Source: Planctomycetaceae bacterium (lineage in GTDB: Bacteria > Planctomycetota > Planctomycetia > Pirellulales > Pirellulaceae). Taken from it: DNA of 37,881 nt. This document shows positions 17,793-25,068 of the stretch, piece after piece. The stretch spans positions 1 through 37,881 of the forward strand of contig JAIYDQ010000441.1 of the NCBI GenBank assembly GCA_027487375.1. The letters are read 5' to 3'. The notes below the pieces were generated by a model that saw only the letters and a program-made list of their open reading frames with translations, was not told where the DNA came from and ran no database searches. Position numbers and translations under genes: made by a program. The first letter of the stretch is position 1; every line of letters begins with the position of its first letter.

Positions 17793-17828
17793 AAGGCAGC
17801 CACCAAGCGAAAGCTCGATGGCTGCCTT
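17793..17828 (+). terminator. Intrinsic terminator after the DUF1559 gene
   Basis: AAGGCAGCCA (17793-17802) pairs perfectly with TGGCTGCCTT (17819-17828). The loop itself contains AGC-GAAA-GCT, a GNRA-capped mini-stem. GTTTCGTTC follows. It lies 41 bp past the DUF1559 stop and 48 bp before the end of convergent asnS, so it could serve both. Confidence 0.75.
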
Positions 17829-17876
17829 GTTTCGTTCAGATTGATATGCTTCGACCGGTTGTTTTCTTTGTTCTCA

Positions 17877-19292
17877 TCAGAACTCTGCGTTTCCAGGAGT
17901 TCGAGGGAACGGAATCACATCACGAATGTTAACCATACCGGTCACATACTGCACCATACGCTCGAGACCTAATCCAAATCCGGCGTGGGGCACTGACCCG
18001 AATCGACGTAGATCCAAATACCACCAATAGTCTTCTTCCTTCAGTCCATTTGCGGCCATGCGTTCTAAGAGCACGTCCAATCGCTCTTCCCGTTGCGAGC
18101 CACCGATGATCTCACCGACGCCGGGAACTAGAACGTCCATCGCTCGAACGGTCTTTTGATCATCGTTGATCCGCATGTAGAACGACTTTATTGCAGCCGG
18201 ATAGTCGTATAATATCACCGGGCCTTTGATGTAAGTCTCAGTCAAATAACGTTCGTGTTCACTTTGTAAATCGGCTCCCCAGTGGACGGGATACTCGAAC
18301 TTCTGCCCGCTTGCTAGGAGCACTTCAACCGCCTTTGTGTATGACATGTGTTCAAAAGGTTTATCCAAAACCAATTGAAGCGTCTCGACAACTCCCGGCT
18401 GGATCATCTTGTCAAAAAACTCCATGTCCTCTGCACAGTCCTGTAGGCAATCGCGAATCATTCTCTTGAGGTACCGTTCCGCGAGAGCCATGTTATCGGG
18501 CAGCTCGTAGAACGCTGCTTCTGGTTCGATCATCCAAAATTCAGCCAGATGTCGTGTCGTGTTCGAGTTCTCAGCACGAAAGGTTGGGCCGAAGGTGTAA
18601 ATCTTTCCCATGGCGCAGGCATAGACTTCGCCTTCCAGCTGGCCACTAACGGTCAGGAATGCTGGCTTGCCGAAAAAGTCTTGTGAGCTATCGACTTTGC
18701 CTTCTTTAATCGGGAGCTTATCAAGAGGCAGCGTCGTCACGCGAAACATTTGGCCTGCACCCTCGCAATCACTCGCCGTGATGATGGGTGTGTGAATGTA
18801 AAAGAAGCCTTCGTCTTGGAAGAACTGATGGGTTGAATAACTAAGCCGATTGCGAACTCGCGTCACGGCGCCGAAGGTATTTGTGCGAGGCCTCAAGTGT
18901 GCCCATTCGCGAAGCTTTTCAAAGGTATGACGTTTCTTTTGTAGAGGATAGGTTTGTGGGTCGGCGTGCCCAGTGACTTGGATTGCGGTTGCTTCCATTT
19001 CAAACGACTGCCCTTCACCCGGGCTCTCTTTAAGCACCCCTTTTATGATCACGCTGCTACCAACAGAAAGGTTGAGGACATCGCTTTCGTAGTTTGCTAG
19101 CGCATTGGGTGCAACGACTTGTAAATTACCGAAAGACGATCCGTCGTTGATCTCGAGAAAGCTAAATCCACCTTTGCTATCACGTCTTGTTCGGACCCAT
19201 CCGCGAACTTCTATCGCTTTGCCTAGCCACTTGGTTGCGATCGATGCGTCACGAACTTGTACAATTGGAATCCATTCGTTTGATATGGTCAC
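17877..19292 (-). CDS. asnS: Asparaginyl-tRNA synthetase
   Basis: Class II aminoacyl-tRNA synthetase of 471 aa that charges tRNA-Asn with asparagine. The N-terminal OB-fold anticodon-binding domain ([32 protein letters not shown]) is followed by the catalytic domain: [21 protein letters not shown] (motif 2) and [30 protein letters not shown] (motif 3). The end, PGNAEF, matches the family. The start is GTG at 19292; no ATG is available close by and GGAG lies 13 nt upstream. Presence of AsnRS suggests direct charging rather than only the amidotransferase route. Confidence 0.97.
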   Translation of the reverse strand: MTISNEWIPIVQVRDASIATKWLGKAIEVRGWVRTRRDSKGGFSFLEINDGSSFGNLQVVAPNALANYESDVLNLSVGSSVIIKGVLKESPGEGQSFEMEATAIQVTGHADPQTYPLQKKRHTFEKLREWAHLRPRTNTFGAVTRVRNRLSYSTHQFFQDEGFFYIHTPIITASDCEGAGQMFRVTTLPLDKLPIKEGKVDSSQDFFGKPAFLTVSGQLEGEVYACAMGKIYTFGPTFRAENSNTTRHLAEFWMIEPEAAFYELPDNMALAERYLKRMIRDCLQDCAEDMEFFDKMIQPGVVETLQLVLDKPFEHMSYTKAVEVLLASGQKFEYPVHWGADLQSEHERYLTETYIKGPVILYDYPAAIKSFYMRINDDQKTVRAMDVLVPGVGEIIGGSQREERLDVLLERMAANGLKEEDYWWYLDLRRFGSVPHAGFGLGLERMVQYVTGMVNIRDVIPFPRTPGNAEF

Positions 19293-19678
19293 GATCGTAT
19301 TGAAACTCCGAGGTGTGTGAGATTGAAGCGGCTGGGCAAGCTGGGAAGTCAGCTTGAATCGCTTATGCGGATAGTACCAATTACGCGAACTGTAGTGATG
19401 TCTACTTTGCAGAAAAATCTAAGAAATTTCTGTTTTTCCTAAAGAATGATGCGACAATGAGTTGCTCCATTCGTCGTTAAAGTCAATCGCGTTCTACATT
19501 TGAAAGTGATCTAGATTTAGATCACAATGGAGCCGGGCGTGAACGGATTCAATATTGGGCAATCTATCCTGTGAGATCTTACGTTGTCGTAACTCGGGAG
19601 TGAGAGCTTGAGCAACTGTATGTTGGTCGAATTAGCGTAAGTTCAGAAGACACGTATCTTAGTGCGAGAAGCATCTAC
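19293..19678. other. Divergent intergenic region with a 20-bp inverted repeat
   Basis: 386 bp between asnS (-) and the repeat-protein gene (+), expected to contain both promoters. Clear structures are GTGATCTA-gatt-TAGATCAC (19506-19525) and nested inverted repeats AAGCG...AAGCTG...CAGCTT...CGCTT near 19326-19364. No gene is supported. Confidence 0.5.
19506..19525. promoter_or_regulatory. Candidate operator: perfect 8-bp inverted repeat
   Basis: GTGATCTA, a 4-nt centre, then TAGATCAC. It lies 153 bp before the ATG at 19679 and 214 bp before asnS. The half-sites resemble CRP/FNR-type TGTGA/TCACA, but the spacing is wider than in a CRP box, so I assign no regulator. Confidence 0.35.
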
Positions 19679-21376
19679 ATGAATCCAAAAAACAAAAAAG
19701 CGTTGTCCATGGCTTGGCTTGCAAGCGGTATGGTTGCCTGCCAACCGTTTTGCGTGCTTGCGCAGCAATGCGCGCCGGTCCAAACCTATCGGCTGCAAAC
19801 AGAAACCGTTTGGGAAGAAGTACCGCAAACAACCTATAAAATTGTTTATGAGGACGTCACTGAAGAACGCGAGGTCGTTCGCTATCGACCTGTAGTTACC
19901 GAACGCGTAGACAAACGAACTCGGACTGTTCGCAAGCCGGTAACAGAAACATCGACTGTTAATGAGACTTTTACGGTCTTCAAGCCCGTTGAACGTACTG
20001 AGATTGTTGACAAGTCCTATTACGAAAACACCTTTGTCGATGAAACTGTCCAAAAGGAGCAGATCACAACGACATTCAAGCCGGTCACGGAGACCGAGTT
20101 TCGAACTCAAAGCGTGGTAGTTCAGAAGCCCGTGACAGAGACTTCGTTCCAGACTCAAACTTTTGTCGTTCAAAAGCCAGTTACGGAAACAACCTTTCAG
20201 ACACAGAACTTTACTGTTCAGCGGCCTGTAACGGAAACAACTATGCAGACGCAAAGCTTCATGGTTCAACGACCGGTAACAGAGACCACTTTACAGACTC
20301 AGAACTTCACTGCGTTTCAACCTGTCGTGACACAGCAGCTCGCTACGGTCGACATGGGAGGTTTTGTTGCTCAGCAAAATGTACAACCCGGCGACACAAC
20401 GTTTCGTCTGCGCTGGCAGCCTGGTGGAACTAATTTCAACGCAGTAACTGGACAAACGAGCGTCCGTCGCGGCGGATTGGGATGGGTTCCGTTCCAATCA
20501 GCTCCGCAAGTGTCGACTCAAGTGATGTACCAACCAAATCTGCAAACTGTTGCTATTCCGCAAACATCGCTGATGCCTCAGACCTTCCAGCAACAAATCC
20601 CAGTGCAAACAACTCGATTGCAGTCGGAAATGGTCCAGCAACAAGTTCCGGTTCAAACCATGCGAATGCAGACGGAAGTCGTCCAGCAGCAAATCCCGAT
20701 TCAAACGACTCGAATGGAAAGCCAAACCATTCAGCAGCAAATCCCGATTCAAACAACACGAATCCAGGAAGAGGTCATTCAGCAACAAGTCCCCGTCACT
20801 GTTCAAAGAATGCAAGCCGTTCAAGAACGAGTTATGGTCCCTCAGACTGTCCGAAAAGTCGTACCGCGATTGATTGAGAACAAGGTTGAGAAGAAAGTGA
20901 CCGAGTGGGTTCCTGAGCAAATAGTTCGTCCTGTGACGACCACTCGAGAGTCGTTCAAGTTAGAAACAGTCGTCGATGAAGTTCCGGTAAGAGTGCAAAC
21001 GATGGAACGGTACACAGAAAAAGTACCCGTCACCAAACGTGTTGCTCGCAGGGTAGCCGAAACCAAAATGGTGATGGTTCCACGCCGAGTCACGACGCGA
21101 GTTCCGTTGAATTTCTATGATCCATATAGTGCTGCGATTTCCGCAAATTACTCCTCGTTTGCTGATGTCGCGGATAGTGCGGTGGTGACCGCTAGCGACA
21201 CGTCGTCGGCCGCTTCGTCTCCTGCTCCGAGCGTCGATACGGTTTCCGAATCGAAAGTGGAAGTGCGAAAAATCGAAGTGAACGACGGCGCAAGTGCTGC
21301 GGAGAAAAACGCAACAGCAGAATCGGAAGAGCTTCCCGCAAAGGTTGATGAGCCGCTTAACTTGCAGTTGGACTAG
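19679..21376 (+). CDS. Secreted protein with two arrays of 16-residue repeats
   Basis: A 565-aa protein with an N-terminal signal peptide (basic start, then ALSMAWLASGMVACQPFCVLAQ). It has a Thr/Val-rich region (RYRPVVTERVDKRTRTVRKP) and a first array of about five 16-residue units of the type VVQKPVTETTFQTQNF (20070-20320). A non-repeat middle (residues about 220-300, with GGTNFNAV and GGLGWVPF) follows, then a second array of 16-residue units of the type QQQIPIQTTRMESQTI (about 20587-20820). A basic Val-rich stretch (MVMVPRRVTTRVP) and an acidic, Ser/Ala-rich tail close it. Alternating polar/hydrophobic residues predict beta-strands and a fibrous or solenoid surface protein. It recalls the planctomycete YTV-type cell-surface repeats, but I cannot confirm the family. 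Function unknown. Confidence 0.88.
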   Translation: MNPKNKKALSMAWLASGMVACQPFCVLAQQCAPVQTYRLQTETVWEEVPQTTYKIVYEDVTEEREVVRYRPVVTERVDKRTRTVRKPVTETSTVNETFTVFKPVERTEIVDKSYYENTFVDETVQKEQITTTFKPVTETEFRTQSVVVQKPVTETSFQTQTFVVQKPVTETTFQTQNFTVQRPVTETTMQTQSFMVQRPVTETTLQTQNFTAFQPVVTQQLATVDMGGFVAQQNVQPGDTTFRLRWQPGGTNFNAVTGQTSVRRGGLGWVPFQSAPQVSTQVMYQPNLQTVAIPQTSLMPQTFQQQIPVQTTRLQSEMVQQQVPVQTMRMQTEVVQQQIPIQTTRMESQTIQQQIPIQTTRIQEEVIQQQVPVTVQRMQAVQERVMVPQTVRKVVPRLIENKVEKKVTEWVPEQIVRPVTTTRESFKLETVVDEVPVRVQTMERYTEKVPVTKRVARRVAETKMVMVPRRVTTRVPLNFYDPYSAAISANYSSFADVADSAVVTASDTSSAASSPAPSVDTVSESKVEVRKIEVNDGASAAEKNATAESEELPAKVDEPLNLQLD

Positions 21377-21746
21377 ATCTGTGTTCACCTTAGCCGCGTC
21401 TCTCCACCGACGCGACTGGCAACCAAGTAGCCGCGTCTCTCCGCAGACGCGACCCGCCGCACCGCGAAGCGGCGTCTCTCTCCTGAAGCCAACTTTATTC
21501 GATCGCGTTAAAGTTGTTTATGCTCGCTCATGTTCTGCGGGCTAATCTGTCGGGATCGGGGACTGATTGGGTTACCACCATTTGATGAATTCATCAGCGA
21601 GACATTGTCCTTTGGTCAAGCCACACAATGTGAGCGAAGCTGTGCACCGTTCGGTGACAATAGTCTTAGATTGTAGAGATTAGAACTCGATTTCGCGTCA
21701 GTCGCAGTGTACTTATTGGCTATCTGCTGGGGTGACTCGACGACCA
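21377..21746. other. Convergent intergenic region with hairpin repeats
   Basis: 370 bp between the ends of the repeat protein gene (+) and the formylglycine-generating enzyme gene (-). It holds the second hairpin-repeat cluster (21391-21452, with a degenerate third unit near 21465-21490) and a perfect 14-bp palindrome TGATGAATTCATCA (21583-21596). No gene is seen. Confidence 0.5.
21391..21452 (+). repeat. Hairpin repeat cluster (two units plus a degenerate one)
   Basis: TAGCCGCGTCTCTCC-type units at 21391-21415 and 21428-21452, 37 bp apart, each fold as CGCGTC-8-nt loop-GACGCG (loops TCTCCACC and TCTCCGCA). The outer TAGCC and the loop TCTCC match the array at 14635-14740, while the stem bases differ in a compensated way. 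Confidence 0.8.
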
Positions 21747-22952
21747 CTATTGCGTTGAATCGGACACATCTTTTACGCATCGGAATCCGACGTGATTACT
21801 AGCGGTTCGATGCTCGCCTTTACCTCGCGTACCAACCATGTAACGCGTGCAGTATTGATCAGTGCATAGAAACGAGCCGCCGCGGTGGACGCGTTTCTTT
21901 TCAGTAGGTTCAGCCGGATCAAAAGATGAATCTGGACCACGGGGGTTTTTACTTACTGCACCTTGCGCAGCTAGCCTTACGTAGTAATCGGGCTGGTACC
22001 AATCGTTAACGATCTCCCATACGTTTCCGGCGGTATCGTAGAGTCCGAAACCATTGGGTGCATATTGCGCCACGGGTGCGATGCCTTTGAATCCATCTAG
22101 TCCCGCATCTCCATTCTCCACTGGGAACTTTCCCTGATAGATGTTCGCTTGGTACTTTCCATCGACGGTTAATTCGTCTCCCCATGTGTAGAGCTTTCCG
22201 GCTTCACCACCACGGGCCGCAAATTCCCACTCTGCTTCTGTCGGTAGTCGCTTTCCCGCCCAGTTCGCGTAGGCAACGGCATCTTCATAGGCGATATGAA
22301 CAACGGGATATTTTTCGCGTCCCCGAATTGAACTGTCTGGTCCTTCGGGATGCATCCAATTCGCTCCGTGTACGTAGCTCCACCATTGAAAGTAGTTATC
22401 CAATTCTACAGGTCCAACGGTTGGCGCAAAAATAGTCGAACCAGCTACAAGATTCTCTGGTGGTGCTCCGGGGAACTCTTCGGCGGTAGGTGTTTGTTCG
22501 GCAACAGTTACATAGCCTGTTGCTTTTACAAAAGCAGCGAACTGTTCATTAGTCACTTCCGTCGCATCCATCCAAAAGCCATCAACTGCGACACGATGTA
22601 TAGGTACCGCATCCTGCGTGACACCTGAGATGCTGCACAAAGACTCACAGGCTGTGTCGCTTCCCATGGAAAACTCGCCACCTGGTATCCATACCATTCC
22701 TTCCGGTGCATCAACTGGTTTGGGGGTCGCAGAGAGGGTAGTCTTTTGGAAGCCACCAGTTCGATCGAGAGTAGTGGAATCCTCAAGGGATTTTGAATTT
22801 TCGCGCTTTGAAGCTTGGGCTACAGGGTACGTTGGGACACTGTAAATGCTGTAACCTAAAGCAATCGCCAGGAAAACAGTAGCTAAGAAAAACCACGGTA
22901 CGTTCTTCTTCTGTCGAGTCGGCGATGTCTTTGGGATGGGCTGGGTCATCAT
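21747..22952 (-). CDS. Membrane-anchored formylglycine-generating enzyme (SUMF1 family)
   Basis: A 401-aa protein with an N-terminal membrane anchor (VPWFFLATVFLAIALGYSIYSV, about 19-40), a linker, then an FGE-sulfatase domain: MVWIPGGEFSMGSD, VDGFWMDATEVTNEQFAAFV, GKRLPTEAEWEFAARGG, FGLYDTAGNVWEIVNDWY, HRGGSFLC...YC...ASNHVGFRC. Both catalytic cysteines of true FGEs are present (Cys363 and Cys368, CxxxxC), so it should oxidise a sulfatase active-site Cys to formylglycine with O2 and copper, rather than being one of the many inactive SUMF1 homologues. The anchor suggests action on the outer face of the cytoplasmic membrane. No sulfatase lies in this window. ATG ATG occurs at the start; either may be used. 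Confidence 0.92.
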   Translation of the reverse strand: MMTQPIPKTSPTRQKKNVPWFFLATVFLAIALGYSIYSVPTYPVAQASKRENSKSLEDSTTLDRTGGFQKTTLSATPKPVDAPEGMVWIPGGEFSMGSDTACESLCSISGVTQDAVPIHRVAVDGFWMDATEVTNEQFAAFVKATGYVTVAEQTPTAEEFPGAPPENLVAGSTIFAPTVGPVELDNYFQWWSYVHGANWMHPEGPDSSIRGREKYPVVHIAYEDAVAYANWAGKRLPTEAEWEFAARGGEAGKLYTWGDELTVDGKYQANIYQGKFPVENGDAGLDGFKGIAPVAQYAPNGFGLYDTAGNVWEIVNDWYQPDYYVRLAAQGAVSKNPRGPDSSFDPAEPTEKKRVHRGGSFLCTDQYCTRYMVGTRGKGEHRTASNHVGFRCVKDVSDSTQ

Positions 22953-23031
22953 GGTAGGAGACGTACTTTAGCGTTTAATGAGGGGCTTCAGATTTTCCGA
23001 AGGGTAACTTAATTTGACAGCGCGACTTGCC

Positions 23032-23100
23032 ACTGGAGTCCAGGCTTTAGCCGCTTTTAGAGCATCCAAGTTGCTCAGCGCCTAAAGGCTGTAATCCAGC
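23032..23100 (+). repeat. 69-bp palindromic repeat, copy B
   Basis: Begins ACTGGAGTCCAGGCTTTAGC and ends CCTAAAGGCTGTAATCCAGC. It has the same orientation as copy C at 32261 and is inverted relative to copy A at 2295. The terminal arms pair almost fully, around a variable centre (TTTTAGAGCATCCAAGTTGCT). Confidence 0.8.
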
Positions 23101-23230
23101 TGAGTTTCGATTGTTTGTCAGGGTCAAAGCGCGCGGTCGATTTAAGCTTACTGTAATTTACTCGCTGGCCAATGCCGGACGTTTTGTTTTCCCAGCAAAT
23201 TCGAGAGTTAGCCGGCTCCGAGGATTGTTG

Positions 23231-23260
23231 TTGGGTTGCTTTCTGGTTCTGAGTTATACT
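23231..23260 (+). promoter_or_regulatory. Weak sigma70-like promoter candidate for rhamnulokinase
   Basis: TTGGGT (23231-23236), an 18-bp spacer, then TATACT (23255-23260). The -10 matches 5 of 6 consensus bases, the -35 only 3. It would give a leader of about 105 nt before the ATG at 23373. Confidence 0.3.
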
Positions 23261-23372
23261 CTCCGCGGTGATCATCGAGAGATTTCAGAATCGACTGAAA
23301 AATACTAGAATCTGTCGCTCGCACTAAAGACCTGTCGCCAATCAATAGTTTTTTGGCGGATTCCTTTCATTC

Positions 23373-24914
23373 ATGATTGTCAAAGCGAAACGTATTTTGG
23401 AAAAGATGGAACAGAAATTCTCGGCAGATGATGTCTACATCGCGATCGATCTGGGCGCATCGAGCGGAAGAGTCTTGGCGGGCAAAGTCAGCGAGAACGG
23501 GATTGCGCTAGAGGAGATTCATCGATTCGCCAATAATCCTGTCCGTGTGGGCAAGCGGCTACTGTGGAGCTTGCTTGAGCTTTGGGCCCAAATCGAGTTG
23601 GGGTTGTCGAAAGCAGCGGCTCAATATGGAGTGAACATTCGCTCGGTTGGTGTGGACACCTGGGGCGTTGACTATGTTTTGCTTGATAAGAATGATGACC
23701 TAGTCGGCCCTCAGTTTTGTTATCGCGACTCGAAGAATCTAGGTATGACCGAATTGGCTTGCTCGATCCTGTCTCGGGAGGCAATTTTTTCGGAAACAGG
23801 TCTTCAGTTCATGGAGATCAATACGATGTGCCAGTTGCTTGCGCTCCGTAAGGAAGGCTCCTCTACTTTGGACGTCGCAGACAGACTACTCATGATTCCT
23901 GACTTTTTTCATTGGCTGCTTTCGGGGCAAAAGAGCAATGAAAGAACCAATGCGAGTACAACACAACTATTGAATGCAACTACTGGCGATTGGTCTTCTC
24001 GTGTACTGAGTGCTCTCGATATTCCTGCCAAGTTGTTTGCGCCATGTGTGGAAAGCGGGACTGATCTAGGACCAATTACTTCTGACTTGGCGACGCGTAC
24101 AGGCCTGTCAACGAAGGTAAGAGTAACCGTTCCCGCTACTCACGATACAGCAGCGGCGGTGCTAGCTGTTCCTGCATCGGAGTTTGGGGCTGCTCAGCCG
24201 AATTGGTGCTACATCAGCAGTGGAACGTGGTCGTTGATGGGCGTTGAACTTGACCGACCGTTGCTCAATGCGAAATGCCAAGAGTTGAACTTCACGAATG
24301 AAGGTGGTGTAGCGGGAACGATTCGGCTTCTGAAGAACATCTCTGGCTTATGGCCTTATCAACAGTGTCGTGCTCAGTGGCAGCGAGCGGGATCAGAATA
24401 CGCATGGGGACAGCTTACGGAAATGGCTCGCGAAGCGAAACCTCTGCAACGGTTATTTGACCCCGATCACCCGAGTCTTGTTGCTCCGTTGAACATGGCT
24501 GATGAAATACAGAAGCTTTATTCTGAGCGTGGTTATTCAAATACTCAAAATCACGCCGAAATCGCTAGAAGTGCCTTGGAGTCTCTCGCGATGCGTTATC
24601 GAACCTGCCTTGAAAGCCTCGAGTCCTTGCTTGGGTATTCCATCAAGACAATTCACATCATCGGGGGCGGCGTACAAAACGACTTGCTTTGCCAAATGAC
24701 AGCAAGCGCAACCAATCGCACTGTCGTTGCAGGGCCAGTGGAAGCAACCGCGATTGGAAACATCATGTCTCAATGCTTGGGAACCGGAAGGCTATCGAGC
24801 GTCATCGAAGCTCGAGGGTGGCTGCGTGCGGATAGCTCAATACGCGTTTACGAACCAAAGAGCCCGAGCGAATGGGATGACGCTCATAGTCGGTTCCTGG
24901 AAGGCGCAAAGTGA
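23373..24914 (+). CDS. rhaB: Rhamnulokinase
   Basis: A 513-aa FGGY-family sugar kinase. The N-terminal ATPase-fold phosphate-binding segment IAIDLGASSGRVLAG, then VDTWGVDYVLLD with the catalytic-type Asp, and the C-terminal domain with WCYISSGTWSLMGVE and IIGGGVQNDLLCQMTASATNRTVVAGPVEATAIGN fit rhamnulokinases well. It phosphorylates L-rhamnulose to L-rhamnulose 1-phosphate using ATP in rhamnose breakdown; cytosolic. Isomerase (rhaA) and aldolase (rhaD) genes are not in the window. An ATG at 23406 (MEQKFSADD) is an alternative start that would drop 11 residues. Specificity for rhamnulose over other ketoses is inferred from overall resemblance. Confidence 0.9.
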   Translation: MIVKAKRILEKMEQKFSADDVYIAIDLGASSGRVLAGKVSENGIALEEIHRFANNPVRVGKRLLWSLLELWAQIELGLSKAAAQYGVNIRSVGVDTWGVDYVLLDKNDDLVGPQFCYRDSKNLGMTELACSILSREAIFSETGLQFMEINTMCQLLALRKEGSSTLDVADRLLMIPDFFHWLLSGQKSNERTNASTTQLLNATTGDWSSRVLSALDIPAKLFAPCVESGTDLGPITSDLATRTGLSTKVRVTVPATHDTAAAVLAVPASEFGAAQPNWCYISSGTWSLMGVELDRPLLNAKCQELNFTNEGGVAGTIRLLKNISGLWPYQQCRAQWQRAGSEYAWGQLTEMAREAKPLQRLFDPDHPSLVAPLNMADEIQKLYSERGYSNTQNHAEIARSALESLAMRYRTCLESLESLLGYSIKTIHIIGGGVQNDLLCQMTASATNRTVVAGPVEATAIGNIMSQCLGTGRLSSVIEARGWLRADSSIRVYEPKSPSEWDDAHSRFLEGAK

Positions 24915-25068
24915 GGCCGCAGCCCGATGTAGGTAAATGATGTTCAGAAAGATGTTTTGGATCAAGGAACGGTTGGCCTTTTCTAAGTCAGCCGTATCAA
25001 TGATCTTGCATCTCATGGGCAGGGCCCATGCACACAATGCAAGGCTTGCGATTTTCTCGTGCAGGTTT

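Larger units (their letters stand above)
22953..23372. other. Divergent intergenic region, FGE / rhamnulokinase
   Basis: 420 bp containing repeat copy B (23032-23100) and a weak promoter candidate for the kinase gene (23231-23260). The open frames seen on either strand (about 65 codons each) have no family resemblance and are taken as chance. Confidence 0.45.

Noticed and set aside
19506-19525. CRP binding site
   Set aside because: The distance between GTGA and TCAC is 12 bp rather than the 6 bp of a CRP box.
19643-20269. 208-codon minus-strand frame opposite the repeat-protein gene
   Set aside because: It is antisense to a signal-peptide-bearing, internally repeated coding frame; its leucine/arginine-rich composition is a mirror of those repeats.
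20482-20877. Repetitive Ser/Asn-rich frame on the plus strand (and an antisense frame at 20498-20920)
   Set aside because: Periodicity is inherited from the 48-bp DNA repeats of the real gene in another frame.
25014-25030. CATGGGC-AGG-GCCCATG hairpin as terminator between rhaB and the dynamin-like gene
   Set aside because: Short 7-bp stem, 3-nt loop and no T tract on either strand.
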